64,000 nucleotides of DNA, taken from positions 61,905 to 125,904 of the forward strand of contig CAZGXI010000009.1 in NCBI GenBank assembly GCA_964529715.1, written 5' to 3'. The notes under the pieces are model-generated. The model saw nothing but the letters and a program-made list of their open reading frames with translations, was not told the origin of the DNA and searched no databases. Below are positions 9,207 to 18,564 of this stretch, piece after piece (the first letter of the stretch is position 1; the number at the start of each line of letters is the position of its first letter). The translations under genes were made by a program, and so were the position numbers. The stretch comes from CAZGXI01 sp964529715 (lineage in GTDB: Bacteria; Chloroflexota; Anaerolineae; Aggregatilineales; Ch27).

Positions 9207-12113
9207 CTACGGATTTAGCACCAAGCTGGGGCCGTTTTCTCGTAAAACGGGATCAAGGATCGGCCACACCCGACTGGTAAACGAGTCGTAAAGCGTCAGC
9301 ATCAGCGGACCGGGAGTGGAACTGTCTTCGGGGATATGCACGCATAGGGTGTCGGTTACGGTTGCGCCCCAGCCCCACTTGAGCGTTGGAATTGCCCCAC
9401 GAACCGGGACATTTTCGCTTTGGGCCGTGCTGCCCAGCGCCAGCTTGAAGGTCATGTCCTCTGTCACGGGAGCAGAACTTCGTATAGTCAGCAACACGCA
9501 CGCCTCACTGCCGGGCTGCCGGGTTGCCTGAACGTCCACCCGCGTGATGACCACCTCGCCGACCGTCAGATAGCGTTCGCCGGAGAGCGGCCCATCCAAC
9601 CGCGCTCCCGGCGTCAGCGGCAATCCCCACGCGCCCCGCGCCCACAGGGTTTCTCCATCTTGCTGGACCTCCAGCCACAGCCCGCCGACGGTAGCCGTGT
9701 CCGGCAGATCGTGTGCCGTCGTCAGGAAGCCAGGCGTGACGGCGGGCAGGGCGCTGTGGGTCAGTTCGTCCGTTCCGGCATAAAGAGACAGTGTGGCTTG
9801 CGTCGGCGCAGTGATCTGCCAGTGCAGGTACAGCCGCGCACGCCCTGGCGCGGAAAGGTCATAGTCGTAGCCGATGAGGATCATTTCATTGCCAAAAGGA
9901 ACGTGCCGTTCGCGTCCTGTGACCGGCGGCAGGGTTGGCTGAGCGATCTGTAGTAATGCGATGGGTGAGCGGAGCAGCCCCTCCTGATCGGGCAGCGCAA
10001 GCGGCTGCGGGTCGCCGGGGCGGTACACGCCTGCATAGAGGCGGTAATCACCCGGCAGCGTTGTTCGCGGGACGTACAGCGTATAACGCTGCTCGACCAT
10101 CCCCTGCCCGGATAGTCCGTTGGCTATCAGCGGTTGATCGTCCTGAGCAAGGACGCGACCTTCGCCATCGACCAGGTGCACAAACGTCGCCAGTTGGCCG
10201 TAAGCTATTGCGCCGGGGATTTCCCAGAATAGGGTCAGGTGGATGGCTTCGCCTGCCGCTGCATTTTCCGGCAGCGCGCCCCGGTACAGGGCGGTTTCAC
10301 CATCTGGATAGTACGCTATGGGATGCTCTTCGCCTGTTGGAAAGCTCGCCGGGCCGACTCGCCAGCAGCTTTCCAAAGCCGAAAAAGTCTGTCCCAGATG
10401 GCGGTAAACTTCAGGGTAGTAGGAACAGGTGAGGAGCGGGCGACCCTCACTGTCTTCCCTGATCAGCCGTGCCCAGGTGTCGAGAATCGACTCTGTGCCA
10501 GCCGGGGCGACGTAGCGGGTTTCCACGTCCGGGCGTAGCCCATCGATGGCCTGGACGGCCCACAGCGCCGTGACATGATGCCAGTTGGCGAGGATCATAC
10601 TCTCCGGCGGAGCGGCTTCCAGCACGGCGCGGGCGTTCGATTCGGTTCGGTCAATCTGCTGGTAAGCACGCAGGCTGATCCACACGGGCCAGCCGGACCA
10701 GACGATGGCAACCGCTCCCAGCCCGGCCAGCAGCGGACCAGCGTATCTGCCCGAATTCTGGCGTTGTATTGTTCCGGTGGCCCAGCCGACAGCTATCGCC
10801 AGGCAGACGTAGGCCGGGATCAGGTATTCCACCGTCTGCGGCGCGTGGTAGGTCGAGGCAACCAGGGCATGAATCCCGAACGCGCCGCCGAGTGCCAGCA
10901 GCAGCCAGCGGTCATGCCGGATCATGACTGCCAGGGCAAACACGGCCAGCGCGAGGACAAGCCAGTTCCACTGGAAAGCGAGAGCCTGCACGGTTGCCTG
11001 GAGCCGCCCCATGACTTCCGGCAGCGTGCGGTAGTAGAACATATCGCCGCCGAATCCCGCTGCCGTCACGTGTTGCCAGAATCCCTCCCACGTCGTCAGG
11101 TTAGGCGGGGCGAGTGGCGCGTTTGCCCCGCCGCGCAGCAACAGGTAGGCCCAGGGTAGCGTTCCTGCCAGCGCCGCCAGCAGCACCGGCAGCCATTCAC
11201 GCGGGCAGAACACCAGCCGGGGACGCGCAGCCAGGATCGCCAGCGCCAGTACACTGCCGGGAAAGATCAGGGAGGCGTGGTGCGTTACGCCCAATCCCGC
11301 CGCCATTCCGAAGCGTAGCAATGCCCGCCGCGCGTCCGGTTCGTGCGCTTCCCGGTTGGCGCGGCGATACGCCAGCGCCGCCTCTGCCAGCAGGGCAGTG
11401 AAGAGCGCACTCATAGGGCGGATGCTGGCTTGTGTTGCGGTGGTCCAGAACGAGGCCGACGTGCCCATCATGCCCGCTGCGATCACGCCTGCCCAGCCCA
11501 GGCGCGTTTCCTGTCGCACGGCCCGGCAGATCACGGCCAGCGTCAGCGCCCCGGTGATCGCCGAGAACAGGTTTACGCGGTCGGCCAGGCTGCCGATGGG
11601 CAACAGGCGGGCCAGCAGCCCCCCCAGGACGGTATAGAGCGGGTAGCCGGGAGGATGGGCCACGCCCCACCCGGCAATCACGAACTGGAATTCGCCCCCG
11701 TCGGCAGGCTGCACGCCCGGCGCCAGGGTCAGGGTGTAGAGCGCCAGCGCCGCTACAAATACCCCTGCATCGACCGTCCAGCCGTGGGCGTCCCACTGCG
11801 TCACCATCCAGGCCGCCGCTGCCAGTAGGCCGCACGCCAGCGCCAGGGCCGGGTCCTGGTAGGGAAGCACCATGTAGGGCAACACTAGCAGCGCCTGCCA
11901 GCCGAGGGAAGCCTCCTTCCGTCGCAGCCAGAGCGCGGCGGCTACGCCCAATAGCAGCCCAACCGCTGCCCCTACTGGCGCAAGCGTGGGCAGAATAAAC
12001 TCTGCTCCGACGCGGCTGGCGTAAAGAGCCATCAGCAGAGGAATGCCGACCCGCGTCAACCCTGGCGCTGTCAGACCTGACCTGCCGTTGCGACATGTGC
12101 TCTGGGCCTGCAT
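9207..12113 (-). CDS. DUF2723-type GT-C membrane protein with exported C-terminal domain
   Basis: 968 residues from the ATG at 12113 (GGGGA upstream, 13 bp after the preceding stop); the frame is open to 12248. The N-terminal half has many transmembrane helices; GVQPADGGEFQFVIAGWGVAHPPGYPLY is the hallmark of the DUF2723/TMEM260-like family of GT-C proteins related to protein O-mannosyltransferases. After the membrane part come about 450 residues of predicted exported beta-sandwich, including FVHLVDGEGRVLAQDDQP and DYRLYAGVY, a pattern recurring in three other proteins of this window. It probably transfers a sugar from a lipid carrier outside the membrane; donor and acceptor are unknown. Downstream partner of the lipoprotein glycosidase gene. 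Confidence 0.78.
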   Translation of the reverse strand: MQAQSTCRNGRSGLTAPGLTRVGIPLLMALYASRVGAEFILPTLAPVGAAVGLLLGVAAALWLRRKEASLGWQALLVLPYMVLPYQDPALALACGLLAAAAWMVTQWDAHGWTVDAGVFVAALALYTLTLAPGVQPADGGEFQFVIAGWGVAHPPGYPLYTVLGGLLARLLPIGSLADRVNLFSAITGALTLAVICRAVRQETRLGWAGVIAAGMMGTSASFWTTATQASIRPMSALFTALLAEAALAYRRANREAHEPDARRALLRFGMAAGLGVTHHASLIFPGSVLALAILAARPRLVFCPREWLPVLLAALAGTLPWAYLLLRGGANAPLAPPNLTTWEGFWQHVTAAGFGGDMFYYRTLPEVMGRLQATVQALAFQWNWLVLALAVFALAVMIRHDRWLLLALGGAFGIHALVASTYHAPQTVEYLIPAYVCLAIAVGWATGTIQRQNSGRYAGPLLAGLGAVAIVWSGWPVWISLRAYQQIDRTESNARAVLEAAPPESMILANWHHVTALWAVQAIDGLRPDVETRYVAPAGTESILDTWARLIREDSEGRPLLTCSYYPEVYRHLGQTFSALESCWRVGPASFPTGEEHPIAYYPDGETALYRGALPENAAAGEAIHLTLFWEIPGAIAYGQLATFVHLVDGEGRVLAQDDQPLIANGLSGQGMVEQRYTLYVPRTTLPGDYRLYAGVYRPGDPQPLALPDQEGLLRSPIALLQIAQPTLPPVTGRERHVPFGNEMILIGYDYDLSAPGRARLYLHWQITAPTQATLSLYAGTDELTHSALPAVTPGFLTTAHDLPDTATVGGLWLEVQQDGETLWARGAWGLPLTPGARLDGPLSGERYLTVGEVVITRVDVQATRQPGSEACVLLTIRSSAPVTEDMTFKLALGSTAQSENVPVRGAIPTLKWGWGATVTDTLCVHIPEDSSTPGPLMLTLYDSFTSRVWPILDPVLRENGPSLVLNP

Positions 12114-12126
12114 CGCTGTTCCCCGA

Positions 12127-13551
12127 TCAGGGGTTGAGCGCCATGCGTAATATCTGGTAGACAGGACGCTCGCTGCCGTCAGGTCGAAGCAAGCTGTAGC
12201 CGGCCTGCTCTTCTCGCCGTTCCGAGACGGCTCCCGGCAGCAGGGCAAAGTTCAGATTCCACAGAATGGTCGGGCCGATGTCGTTGTAGTTGCCGGAATT
12301 TTGCAGAATGTCGAGCGCCTCGATGGTATAGTTGGCCTGCGACCATTCATTGACGTAGTCAAAGAATGGTTGCGGTGCAGGATAGCCGCCCAGGCCGTCA
12401 TACGTAGCCCAACCGAACTCGGTGATCCACAACTGCTGCGTCGGCGGCGCGCCATATCGGCGCATGATCTGACGATAGGCGTCAATGTTATCCAGGAAGA
12501 AAAAGCGCGTGTTGTCGTCCCAACCCCGGTCTGCTACGGGGTCGCAACAGCGCGCATCCGGCGCGTTACCCCAGCCGTAGGGATGGATGCCCACCATCAC
12601 GTCGGGGTAGTTCGCCAGTCCGGCCTGGTACATCTGCTCCAAAAAAGCGCGATCATCGGCTGAGAATTCGGATGTGCCGGTGGGAGCCAGCCCGGCAGTA
12701 ATCAACTGGATACGATGACCGCTCTGGCTGCTCCAGCGGGTGATGGTTTCGTAAGCAGGGCGGAACAGCCGCATGTATTCGCTGCCGGTCATCGGTGCGC
12801 CGGTCCACTCGCGGATCAGGTTCGGTTCATTCCAGATTTCGATGGCACTAAGCGCCCGGCCAAAGTCGCGGTCCAAGATAGTCTGGATAAAATCTGCCAA
12901 TGCCTGCGGATCGGTCGGCGGGCCGTTGGCTTCGGTCGTGCTGCGCGCCCAGTCTGGCGCGCGGGTGATGCTGATCATCACCTGGAAGCCCCGCATAAGG
13001 GCATCCTGCATGTAAAGCTCCAGCATCTGCGATTCGGTGGATTCGTCTCCTGGGCCATCCGGTTGCAGCAGGTCCCACTCGAACTGCACCTTGATCCAAC
13101 CGACGCCAAGCTCCTGGGCCTTGCTGAGCAGGTAGCGCCACTCATCCTGAGTGACACGCGGGTGAATCTGGATGCCCACGCGCGCCGGATCGATAAAGGG
13201 CAGCGGGGTGGGGGAGATCGTCGGCGTAGCTGAAGGCGTGGGGGTGCCGGGCGTTGGCGTCACCGTCGGGCGCGGCGTGAAGGTTGGCGGCAGGGTGTAT
13301 TCGGGTGGCACTATCGGGCCGATGGTGATGCCGGGCGGCAGCGTAGGCGAGGCTGTCGGGCTAGGTGTCACGGTTGCTGTGCCACCTGGTGTGGCATCGG
13401 TCGCTGCCGCTGTCACCGGCTCGACCACGGCTTCAGTTCCACTGACAGGCGTGGGCGTGACGTACACCGGGATCGGCGTAGGCCGGGCGCACGCCGCCAG
13501 CGCCACCAGGGTGAGCAAACAGAGTAGGAGAAGGATTCTTTTTTGAGACAT
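12127..13551 (-). CDS. Lipoprotein with clan-A glycoside hydrolase-like domain
   Basis: 474 residues. A lipoprotein signal peptide ends in LAAC with the lipid-modified Cys at residue 21, followed by about 90 residues of Pro/Thr/Ser-rich linker built from degenerate PTPT blocks. The folded domain (about 116-474) resembles GH39/GH5-like (beta/alpha)8 enzymes: IEIWNEPNL near 239 fits the acid/base and LWITEFGW near 377 the nucleophile. It is probably anchored outside the membrane, acting on a surface or secreted glycan; substrate unknown. A possible TATCAT -10 lies only 8 bases before the ATG and no Shine-Dalgarno is seen, so a leaderless mRNA is possible. Followed 13 bp later by the DUF2723 protein. 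Confidence 0.78.
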   Translation of the reverse strand: MSQKRILLLLCLLTLVALAACARPTPIPVYVTPTPVSGTEAVVEPVTAAATDATPGGTATVTPSPTASPTLPPGITIGPIVPPEYTLPPTFTPRPTVTPTPGTPTPSATPTISPTPLPFIDPARVGIQIHPRVTQDEWRYLLSKAQELGVGWIKVQFEWDLLQPDGPGDESTESQMLELYMQDALMRGFQVMISITRAPDWARSTTEANGPPTDPQALADFIQTILDRDFGRALSAIEIWNEPNLIREWTGAPMTGSEYMRLFRPAYETITRWSSQSGHRIQLITAGLAPTGTSEFSADDRAFLEQMYQAGLANYPDVMVGIHPYGWGNAPDARCCDPVADRGWDDNTRFFFLDNIDAYRQIMRRYGAPPTQQLWITEFGWATYDGLGGYPAPQPFFDYVNEWSQANYTIEALDILQNSGNYNDIGPTILWNLNFALLPGAVSERREEQAGYSLLRPDGSERPVYQILRMALNP

Positions 13552-13739
13552 GGCGGATCATGATACCCTAGATGTCCGGCTGTGGCGAATACACTTGCGT
13601 CTAATCCACATTCCGCGATAATGGAGCAAAAGAGGGTCTACAGACCAGGGCGGCGCGGATGTGACCGCCGGGTTGATTTACGTCCGTCCACGCCCTCAAG
13701 TGGCGTGTTATAACGCCCGCGTGCTGGAGGAGAGGAATC

Positions 13740-15482
13740 ATGAGGCTTTCTATACGTTCCTTTGCGCTGGCCGTGTTAACGGCAGCCTTGATCACGGCGC
13801 TTTTGCCGCTTCCGGTCGCACGGGCGGCCACGACTGCCCCGGCGGCTTCTTCCCCGGCTCGCCAGTTTGAGCAGCCGATTGTCATTGTCAATACGGGCTT
13901 TCTCCATCTGCGCAGCGGGCCGGGCGGTTTCTATGCGGTCATTGGCACGTTGCCCGGCGGGTCGGTGCTGCCGGTGGTCGGTCGCAACCGCGACGATAGT
14001 TGGTGGCAGGTCCAGTCGGTTTTTGGCGTGGGTTGGGTTTCGGGAGAATTCGTGATCCCACGCGGCGACTTCACGTTGGTTCCCATCGTTAACGACCTGG
14101 GATTACGCGAACAGGCGCGCGCCCTGGTCGCTGGCAATCCGGTGAACGTCTATACTTATCCGGACCGGGGAGCCTTTTTGCTGGGCCTGGCGCTCGGCGG
14201 GTCAGAACTGCCCATTGCTGGTCGAACTGCCGACGGCGTATGGTGGCAGGTGCGTACCAACGTGGGAAGTGGCTGGGTGCTCCAGCAGGATGTGGTCCTG
14301 CGCGGTAGCGCGACAGCCGTGCCGGTCGTGACGGCGCCGGTCGCGCAGGTACAGCCGGTGGTGTTGCTTCCGCCGGTGACGACGACTATCCCTGACGGAC
14401 AGGGTGGGGCCGAGCCGGCGACGACGACTACGACGACCACGACAGGCGGCACAACGGCGACGACCAATATCCGGCATGTTGCGGTGGTGCTCAGCGATGG
14501 CGGAGAGCTTAAGGAACGGCCCGACATTAACTCCGCCACCATTGACTACGTCAATCCCAACGAGCGGTTCGACATCGTTCGTTACAGCCCGCGCGGCGAT
14601 TTTGTCGAAGTCAGTTACCGCGAGAATTTCAGTTTCCGATCTGGCTGGATCAGCGTCGCCACCATCGGCATTGTGGTTCTGGATGATCCGCGCTTACAGG
14701 CGATCTACACCGGCCCCAACGTCTTGCTCGATCTTAAAGCCGCACCGGATGAGAACTCCGAGACGGTGGCCGTCGTTCCCAGGGGCGCACAGATGGCAGT
14801 GAACAATTCCCTGCCGGGCGGGGTCTGGCTTCAGGTGCAGTACGGAACAGACATCGGTTGGGTGTCGGGCTTCTCGGTGATTATCGTCGGTTCGGGGCCT
14901 GCGACTACCACAACTGCGCAGACCACGCCGCTGGTGGGTTCGCCGGCCTCCGGGCTTTACGCCGGTGGGGTGGCGCTGGTGCCGGTTCCTCAACCGGAGC
15001 CAGCCCGTAATTACGTGATCGTCAACACCAGTTTCCTCAACGTGCGCAGTGGCCCCGGCGCGAACTACACCACGCTACAAACGGTCAGTGGGGCAACGGA
15101 ATTTGACGTGACCGGCATCACGCCGGACAGCGTGTGGTTCCGCGTGGTCGGTCCCTTCGGCACCGGCTGGGTGAATTCGGAGTTTGTGATTTTCCGGGGC
15201 ACCATCGGAGATGTTCCCGTCGTTCAGTACGGTGAGGCAACCGGCCTGACAACGGTTTCGCTGCCGCAGGCGATAGCCAACTCGCCGGTGAATGTCTACC
15301 TGGGTCCGGGGGTCAATACGGGTCTATTGGGTACGGCTTCTGCCAGGGCCAGCCTGCCAGTTGTCGGGCGCACCGCAGATTGGGTGTGGCTCCAGGTGCA
15401 GACTCAGGTAGGCTTCGGCTGGGTGCTGTATTCTACCATCACTTTCCGGGGCGAAGCTGGCCTCGTGCCGATTGTCGGCTGA
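13740..15482 (+). CDS. Secreted protein with six SH3b-like repeats
   Basis: 580 residues with a strong ribosome site (GGAGGAGAGG) and an ATG at 13740. The signal peptide ends near residue 30 (VARAA). Six bacterial SH3-like units start near residues 48, 132, 248, 321, 427 and 514. Units 1 and 5 carry the canonical LRSGPG/VRSGPG, and several close with GWV; units 1-2 and 5-6 are arranged as similar pairs, each followed by VPIV/VPVV. A Thr-rich linker (residues about 215-245) separates the first pair from the middle. No catalytic domain is present. SH3b domains usually bind peptidoglycan or other envelope ligands, so a wall-binding scaffold is likely (inference). Confidence 0.85.
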   Translation: MRLSIRSFALAVLTAALITALLPLPVARAATTAPAASSPARQFEQPIVIVNTGFLHLRSGPGGFYAVIGTLPGGSVLPVVGRNRDDSWWQVQSVFGVGWVSGEFVIPRGDFTLVPIVNDLGLREQARALVAGNPVNVYTYPDRGAFLLGLALGGSELPIAGRTADGVWWQVRTNVGSGWVLQQDVVLRGSATAVPVVTAPVAQVQPVVLLPPVTTTIPDGQGGAEPATTTTTTTTGGTTATTNIRHVAVVLSDGGELKERPDINSATIDYVNPNERFDIVRYSPRGDFVEVSYRENFSFRSGWISVATIGIVVLDDPRLQAIYTGPNVLLDLKAAPDENSETVAVVPRGAQMAVNNSLPGGVWLQVQYGTDIGWVSGFSVIIVGSGPATTTTAQTTPLVGSPASGLYAGGVALVPVPQPEPARNYVIVNTSFLNVRSGPGANYTTLQTVSGATEFDVTGITPDSVWFRVVGPFGTGWVNSEFVIFRGTIGDVPVVQYGEATGLTTVSLPQAIANSPVNVYLGPGVNTGLLGTASARASLPVVGRTADWVWLQVQTQVGFGWVLYSTITFRGEAGLVPIVG

Positions 15483-15510
15483 GGGTGGCTGTGTGGATGC
15501 GATGAATGTC

Positions 15511-15538
15511 GTAAGGGCGACCAGGCGGTCGCCCTTAC
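15511..15538. repeat. Intergenic 12-bp perfect palindrome (GTAAGGGCGACC type)
   Basis: GTAAGGGCGACC at 15511-15522 is complementary to 15527-15538 around the loop AGGC. There is no T-run on the plus strand after it (TGTGTGG), so it is not a typical intrinsic terminator. It lies between the SH3b gene and the fabG promoter and resembles other GC-rich palindromes in this window. Confidence 0.7.
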
Positions 15539-15553
15539 TGTGTGGGCTTGTAC

Positions 15554-15581
15554 TTGACACGCTATCTTCGCCGGTTATTAT
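15554..15581 (+). promoter_or_regulatory. Promoter of the fabG unit
   Basis: A perfect TTGACA (15554-15559) is followed after 16 bases by TATTAT (15576-15581); an alternative -10, TATAAC, overlaps at 15579-15584 with 19-base spacing. The fabG ATG is about 40 bases downstream. Confidence 0.65.
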
Positions 15582-15621
15582 AACGCCACAGACATGGACG
15601 CTTGCAGAGGGAGAGGATGAC

Positions 15622-16371
15622 ATGGCGCAGCTTGAGGGGCGGGTGGCGGTTGTGACCGGGGCAAGCCGGGGCATTGGCCGGGGAATCGCGTTGGAACTGG
15701 CCCGGCGGGGGGCGGCTGTGGTGGTGAATTATCAGGTTGCCGCCGATGCTGCTGCCGAGGTGGTCAGGGCTATCATTGAGGCAGGCGGCAAGGCCCAGGC
15801 GGTTCAGGCAGATGTGAGCAATACGGAGCAGGCGGCGGCGCTGATCAAGGCGGCCATCGATGCTTACGGCCAGATCGACATTCTGGTGAACAACGCCGGG
15901 ACGACCCGCGACAATCTAATCATGCTCATGAAAGAGGAGGATTGGGACATCGTCATCAATACCAACCTCAAGAGCGCCTGGAACTGCTCAAAAGCTGCCG
16001 TCCGCACGATGATGCGTAAACGCTATGGCCGTATCATTAACATCACTAGCGTCAGCGGGATCGCCGGAAATGGCGGACAGACCAATTACAGCGCCAGCAA
16101 GGCAGGTATGATCGGCCTGACCAAAGCCCTGGCCCGCGAGGTGGCTGCGCGGAATATCACGGTTAACGCCGTTGCGCCTGGCTTCGTCGGCACCGATCTG
16201 ACCGCTAATTTGCCATCCGACATCCGCACCCAACTGGACGCGGCCATTCCACTGGGCCGCTGGGGAACGGTGGAAGATGTGGCCTATGCTGTTGCCTTCT
16301 TGGCTTCGGATGAGGCAAGTTACATCACCGGGCAGGTTCTTTCGGTGGACGGTGGGCTGGTGATGGGGTAG
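15622..16371 (+). CDS. fabG: 3-oxoacyl-[ACP] reductase FabG-type SDR
   Basis: 249-residue short-chain dehydrogenase starting at the ATG at 15622 with GAGAGG upstream; the frame is open to 15472 but the palindrome and promoter lie there. NADPH-binding motif TGASRGIG is at residues 12-19, NNAG at 90-93, and the Ser-Tyr-Lys triad is S143, Y156, K160. C-terminal ASDEASYITGQVLSVDGG is typical of FabG, the beta-ketoacyl-ACP reductase of fatty-acid synthesis. No other fab genes are adjacent, so another 3-oxoacyl or acetoacetyl-CoA reductase role is possible, but similarity to FabG is high throughout. Confidence 0.9.
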   Translation: MAQLEGRVAVVTGASRGIGRGIALELARRGAAVVVNYQVAADAAAEVVRAIIEAGGKAQAVQADVSNTEQAAALIKAAIDAYGQIDILVNNAGTTRDNLIMLMKEEDWDIVINTNLKSAWNCSKAAVRTMMRKRYGRIINITSVSGIAGNGGQTNYSASKAGMIGLTKALAREVAARNITVNAVAPGFVGTDLTANLPSDIRTQLDAAIPLGRWGTVEDVAYAVAFLASDEASYITGQVLSVDGGLVMG

Positions 16372-16409
16372 AGTGTAGGATATTGTTTTGAGTGTGTTCA
16401 AGGGGGCCT

Positions 16410-16769
16410 ATGGTCGCTCTCCGAAATCCTAACGACCGCGTAACCGTCTCGTCAGACGTCCTGTTGACGGTGGTGCGGCTTTCGGCCCTGCGCGTGGATG
16501 GGGTGGCTCGCATGGGATCGACGCCGGGCGGTGTGGATCGCCTGTGGCGGCGAACGCCGGTGGCAGAAGGCGTGCAGATTTTGGTCGATGGGCAGACCGT
16601 CACGGTGGACCTGTTTATTGTGACCTATGCGACGACTAATATGCGTGAAGTGAGCCACGCCGTGCAGCTTGAGGTCGCTCGCGCTATTCGCCAGATCGTC
16701 GGGATGGAAGTGGCGGCGGTCAACGTACACATTGAAGACGTGGTCTTTGACCCGCCTGCCGGAGGCTGA
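16410..16769 (+). CDS. Asp23/Gls24 family envelope stress protein
   Basis: 119 residues from the ATG at 16410, which has AAGGGGG six bases upstream; the open frame begins slightly earlier. The sequence follows the Asp23/Gls24 (DUF322) pattern: TVSSDVLLTVVRLSALRVDGVARM, a central VDLFIVTYATTNMREVSHAVQLEV, and the C-terminal VNVHIEDVVFD. Members of this family are small proteins linked to alkaline or envelope stress, and they frequently sit next to nusB, as here (3-bp gap). A precise role in this organism is unknown. Confidence 0.88.
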   Translation: MVALRNPNDRVTVSSDVLLTVVRLSALRVDGVARMGSTPGGVDRLWRRTPVAEGVQILVDGQTVTVDLFIVTYATTNMREVSHAVQLEVARAIRQIVGMEVAAVNVHIEDVVFDPPAGG

Positions 16770-16772
16770 TGT

Positions 16773-17237
16773 ATGCAAGGAGGACGTCGCCAGGCGCGGT
16801 GCGTTGCACTCCAGGCGTTATACGAAATCGATTGCGCCGGGCATTCGGTGGCGGATGTATTGGCGGAGCGGCTTGTGGATGAGCCGCTGCCGGACAGCTT
16901 GCGCCCATTCGTTTACCAGCTGGTGAACGGCGTTTTGGAACATCAGCGTGCGCTAGATGCCCTGATTCAGCAATATGCACCAGAGTGGCCGATAGACCAG
17001 ATGGCAATCATCGACCGTAATGTGTTGCGCATGGCGATCTTTGAGTTTGCCGTTTCCGAAACTGCGCCGCTCCGCGTGGCGATCAACGAGGCCGTCGAAC
17101 TGGCGAAGGAGTTCGGCTCGGATCATTCACCCCGCTTTGTGAACGGTGTGCTGGGCAGCCTGGCGGCCAAAGAATCGGAACTGCGGGCCGCATTTGTGCA
17201 GCAGAATGCCCCCCCGAAGACGGATACAGACCTATGA
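16773..17237 (+). CDS. nusB: Transcription antitermination factor NusB
   Basis: 154 residues, all-helical NusB fold. NusB binds boxA RNA with S10 (NusE) and supports rRNA operon antitermination. Recognisable stretches are RRQARCVALQALYEID at the N-terminus, IDRNVLRMAIFEF in the middle, and the signature RVAINEAVELAKEFGSDHSPRFVNGVLGSLA at the C-terminus. It lies 3 bp after the Asp23 gene and overlaps tatA by 4 bp (ATGA), consistent with one transcript running fabG - asp23 - nusB - tatA - tatC. Confidence 0.95.
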   Translation: MQGGRRQARCVALQALYEIDCAGHSVADVLAERLVDEPLPDSLRPFVYQLVNGVLEHQRALDALIQQYAPEWPIDQMAIIDRNVLRMAIFEFAVSETAPLRVAINEAVELAKEFGSDHSPRFVNGVLGSLAAKESELRAAFVQQNAPPKTDTDL

Positions 17238-17683
17238 ACATTTTAGGTGTTGGACCTGCCGAACTGATCATCATCGTCTTGCTGTTGCTGGTGGTAGCCG
17301 GACCCAAGCGCATGATTCAGTGGGCCTATATCGCCGGGCGCTATTGGGCGCAGATTCGCGCCCAGTTACAAGAGGCAGCGCGCGTATTCCAGAATGAACT
17401 GGAACAGGCCGGGATCGACCCGGAAGTGGTCAAGACTGCGCAGAAAATGACCCGGCGGGGTGCGCAAAACCCGATCACACAGGCGATGGAGACGCTTACC
17501 AAACCGGTTGCCGATGCCATGAAGGAGGTGGGGACGATTTCGCTGGAACCGCCGAAGAATGCTCCTTCCCATACTCCCAGGACGCCTACGCCGCCAGCGC
17601 AAATCGCGCCCGCCACCCAGAATCAGGAAGCTGTGCCGGACGATCATTCCTCAGAGCGATATGACGCATGGACACCCAACTAA
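17234..17683 (+). CDS. tatA: Sec-independent translocase TatA/TatB-type subunit
   Basis: 149 residues. N-terminal transmembrane helix (ILGVGPAELIIIVLLLLVVAGPKRM) with the TatA/B-type GPAEL motif and the GPKR turn, then an amphipathic helix and a Pro-rich, poorly conserved tail. It is longer than most TatA proteins (about 60-90 residues) and closer to TatB in length, so it may act as TatB or as a bifunctional TatA. Overlaps nusB by 4 bp and tatC by 16 bp, indicating tight coupling. Confidence 0.85.
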   Translation: MNILGVGPAELIIIVLLLLVVAGPKRMIQWAYIAGRYWAQIRAQLQEAARVFQNELEQAGIDPEVVKTAQKMTRRGAQNPITQAMETLTKPVADAMKEVGTISLEPPKNAPSHTPRTPTPPAQIAPATQNQEAVPDDHSSERYDAWTPN

Positions 17684-18471
17684 AACCTGCTGCCCGGCCC
17701 GTAAAAAAAGCGGTTGCATCTCCACCGTCCTCTCCCCCTGCCGAGGACGGCCAGGGCGCAGAAATGTCTTTTCTGGATCACCTCAATGAACTGCGTAAAC
17801 GGCTGGTGCGGGCTGTGCTTGGTCTGGCAGCGACGGTGTTGGTATCTATCTTCTTTGCTGACCAGATTCTCGTCTACCTGACCCGGCCCTATGGCGAACG
17901 GCTGCAAACGCTCGGCCCGACCGAAGGCGTGGTGATCTATTTTCGCGTGGCGCTGCTCGCCGGCGCGATCCTGGCGATCCCCTGGATTACCTGGCAGATG
18001 TGGATGTTTATCGCCCCAGGGCTGACGCGCAAGGAACGGCGCTGGATTTTGCTGTCTTTGCCGGCTACCACGATCCTGTTTCTGGTCGGCGTGGCGTTTG
18101 CCTGGTTCTTGCTGATGCCCGCTGCACTCAATTTCCTCAGCGAATTCCAGAGCGATATTTTCGTGACAGGCTGGACTGCCGACGAATACGTGGCGTTCGT
18201 GACGGCGCTGCTGTTCTGGATCGGCGTCAGCTTTGAGATGCCGCTCATTTTCTTCATCCTGTCGCGGATGGGGCTGGTAGCTCCCGCCACGCTGCGCCAG
18301 AACTGGCGGCTGGCAGTGGTTGGCTCGGCCATCCTCGCTGCGTTGATCACGCCAACAATCGATCCTTTCAACATGATGTTGGTGATGGGGCCGCTGCTGG
18401 TGCTGTACGTGCTCAGTATTGTGTTGAGTACGATTGCCTACCGCCGGGGCGGGTTTGCGTCCAGATCGTAA
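17668..18471 (+). CDS. tatC: Sec-independent protein translocase TatC
   Basis: 267 residues. After a charged, Pro-rich N-terminal extension of about 30 residues comes the TatC core: FLDHLNELRKRLVRAV is the conserved cytoplasmic segment that recognises twin-arginine signal peptides, followed by six transmembrane helices and the internal YFRVALLAGAILAIPWITWQMWMFIAPGL. Last gene of the fabG-tatC group. Exports folded proteins across the cytoplasmic membrane together with the upstream TatA-like subunit. Confidence 0.95.
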   Translation: MDTQLKPAARPVKKAVASPPSSPPAEDGQGAEMSFLDHLNELRKRLVRAVLGLAATVLVSIFFADQILVYLTRPYGERLQTLGPTEGVVIYFRVALLAGAILAIPWITWQMWMFIAPGLTRKERRWILLSLPATTILFLVGVAFAWFLLMPAALNFLSEFQSDIFVTGWTADEYVAFVTALLFWIGVSFEMPLIFFILSRMGLVAPATLRQNWRLAVVGSAILAALITPTIDPFNMMLVMGPLLVLYVLSIVLSTIAYRRGGFASRS

Positions 18472-18564
18472 TTGTGCAATTTGTATGAGATAACTTGACC
18501 CTGAGTTGGTCTGGGTGCACAATTGTCGCGCTCTGAACCCGATTGCTCAGGAGTTTCACCGAAC

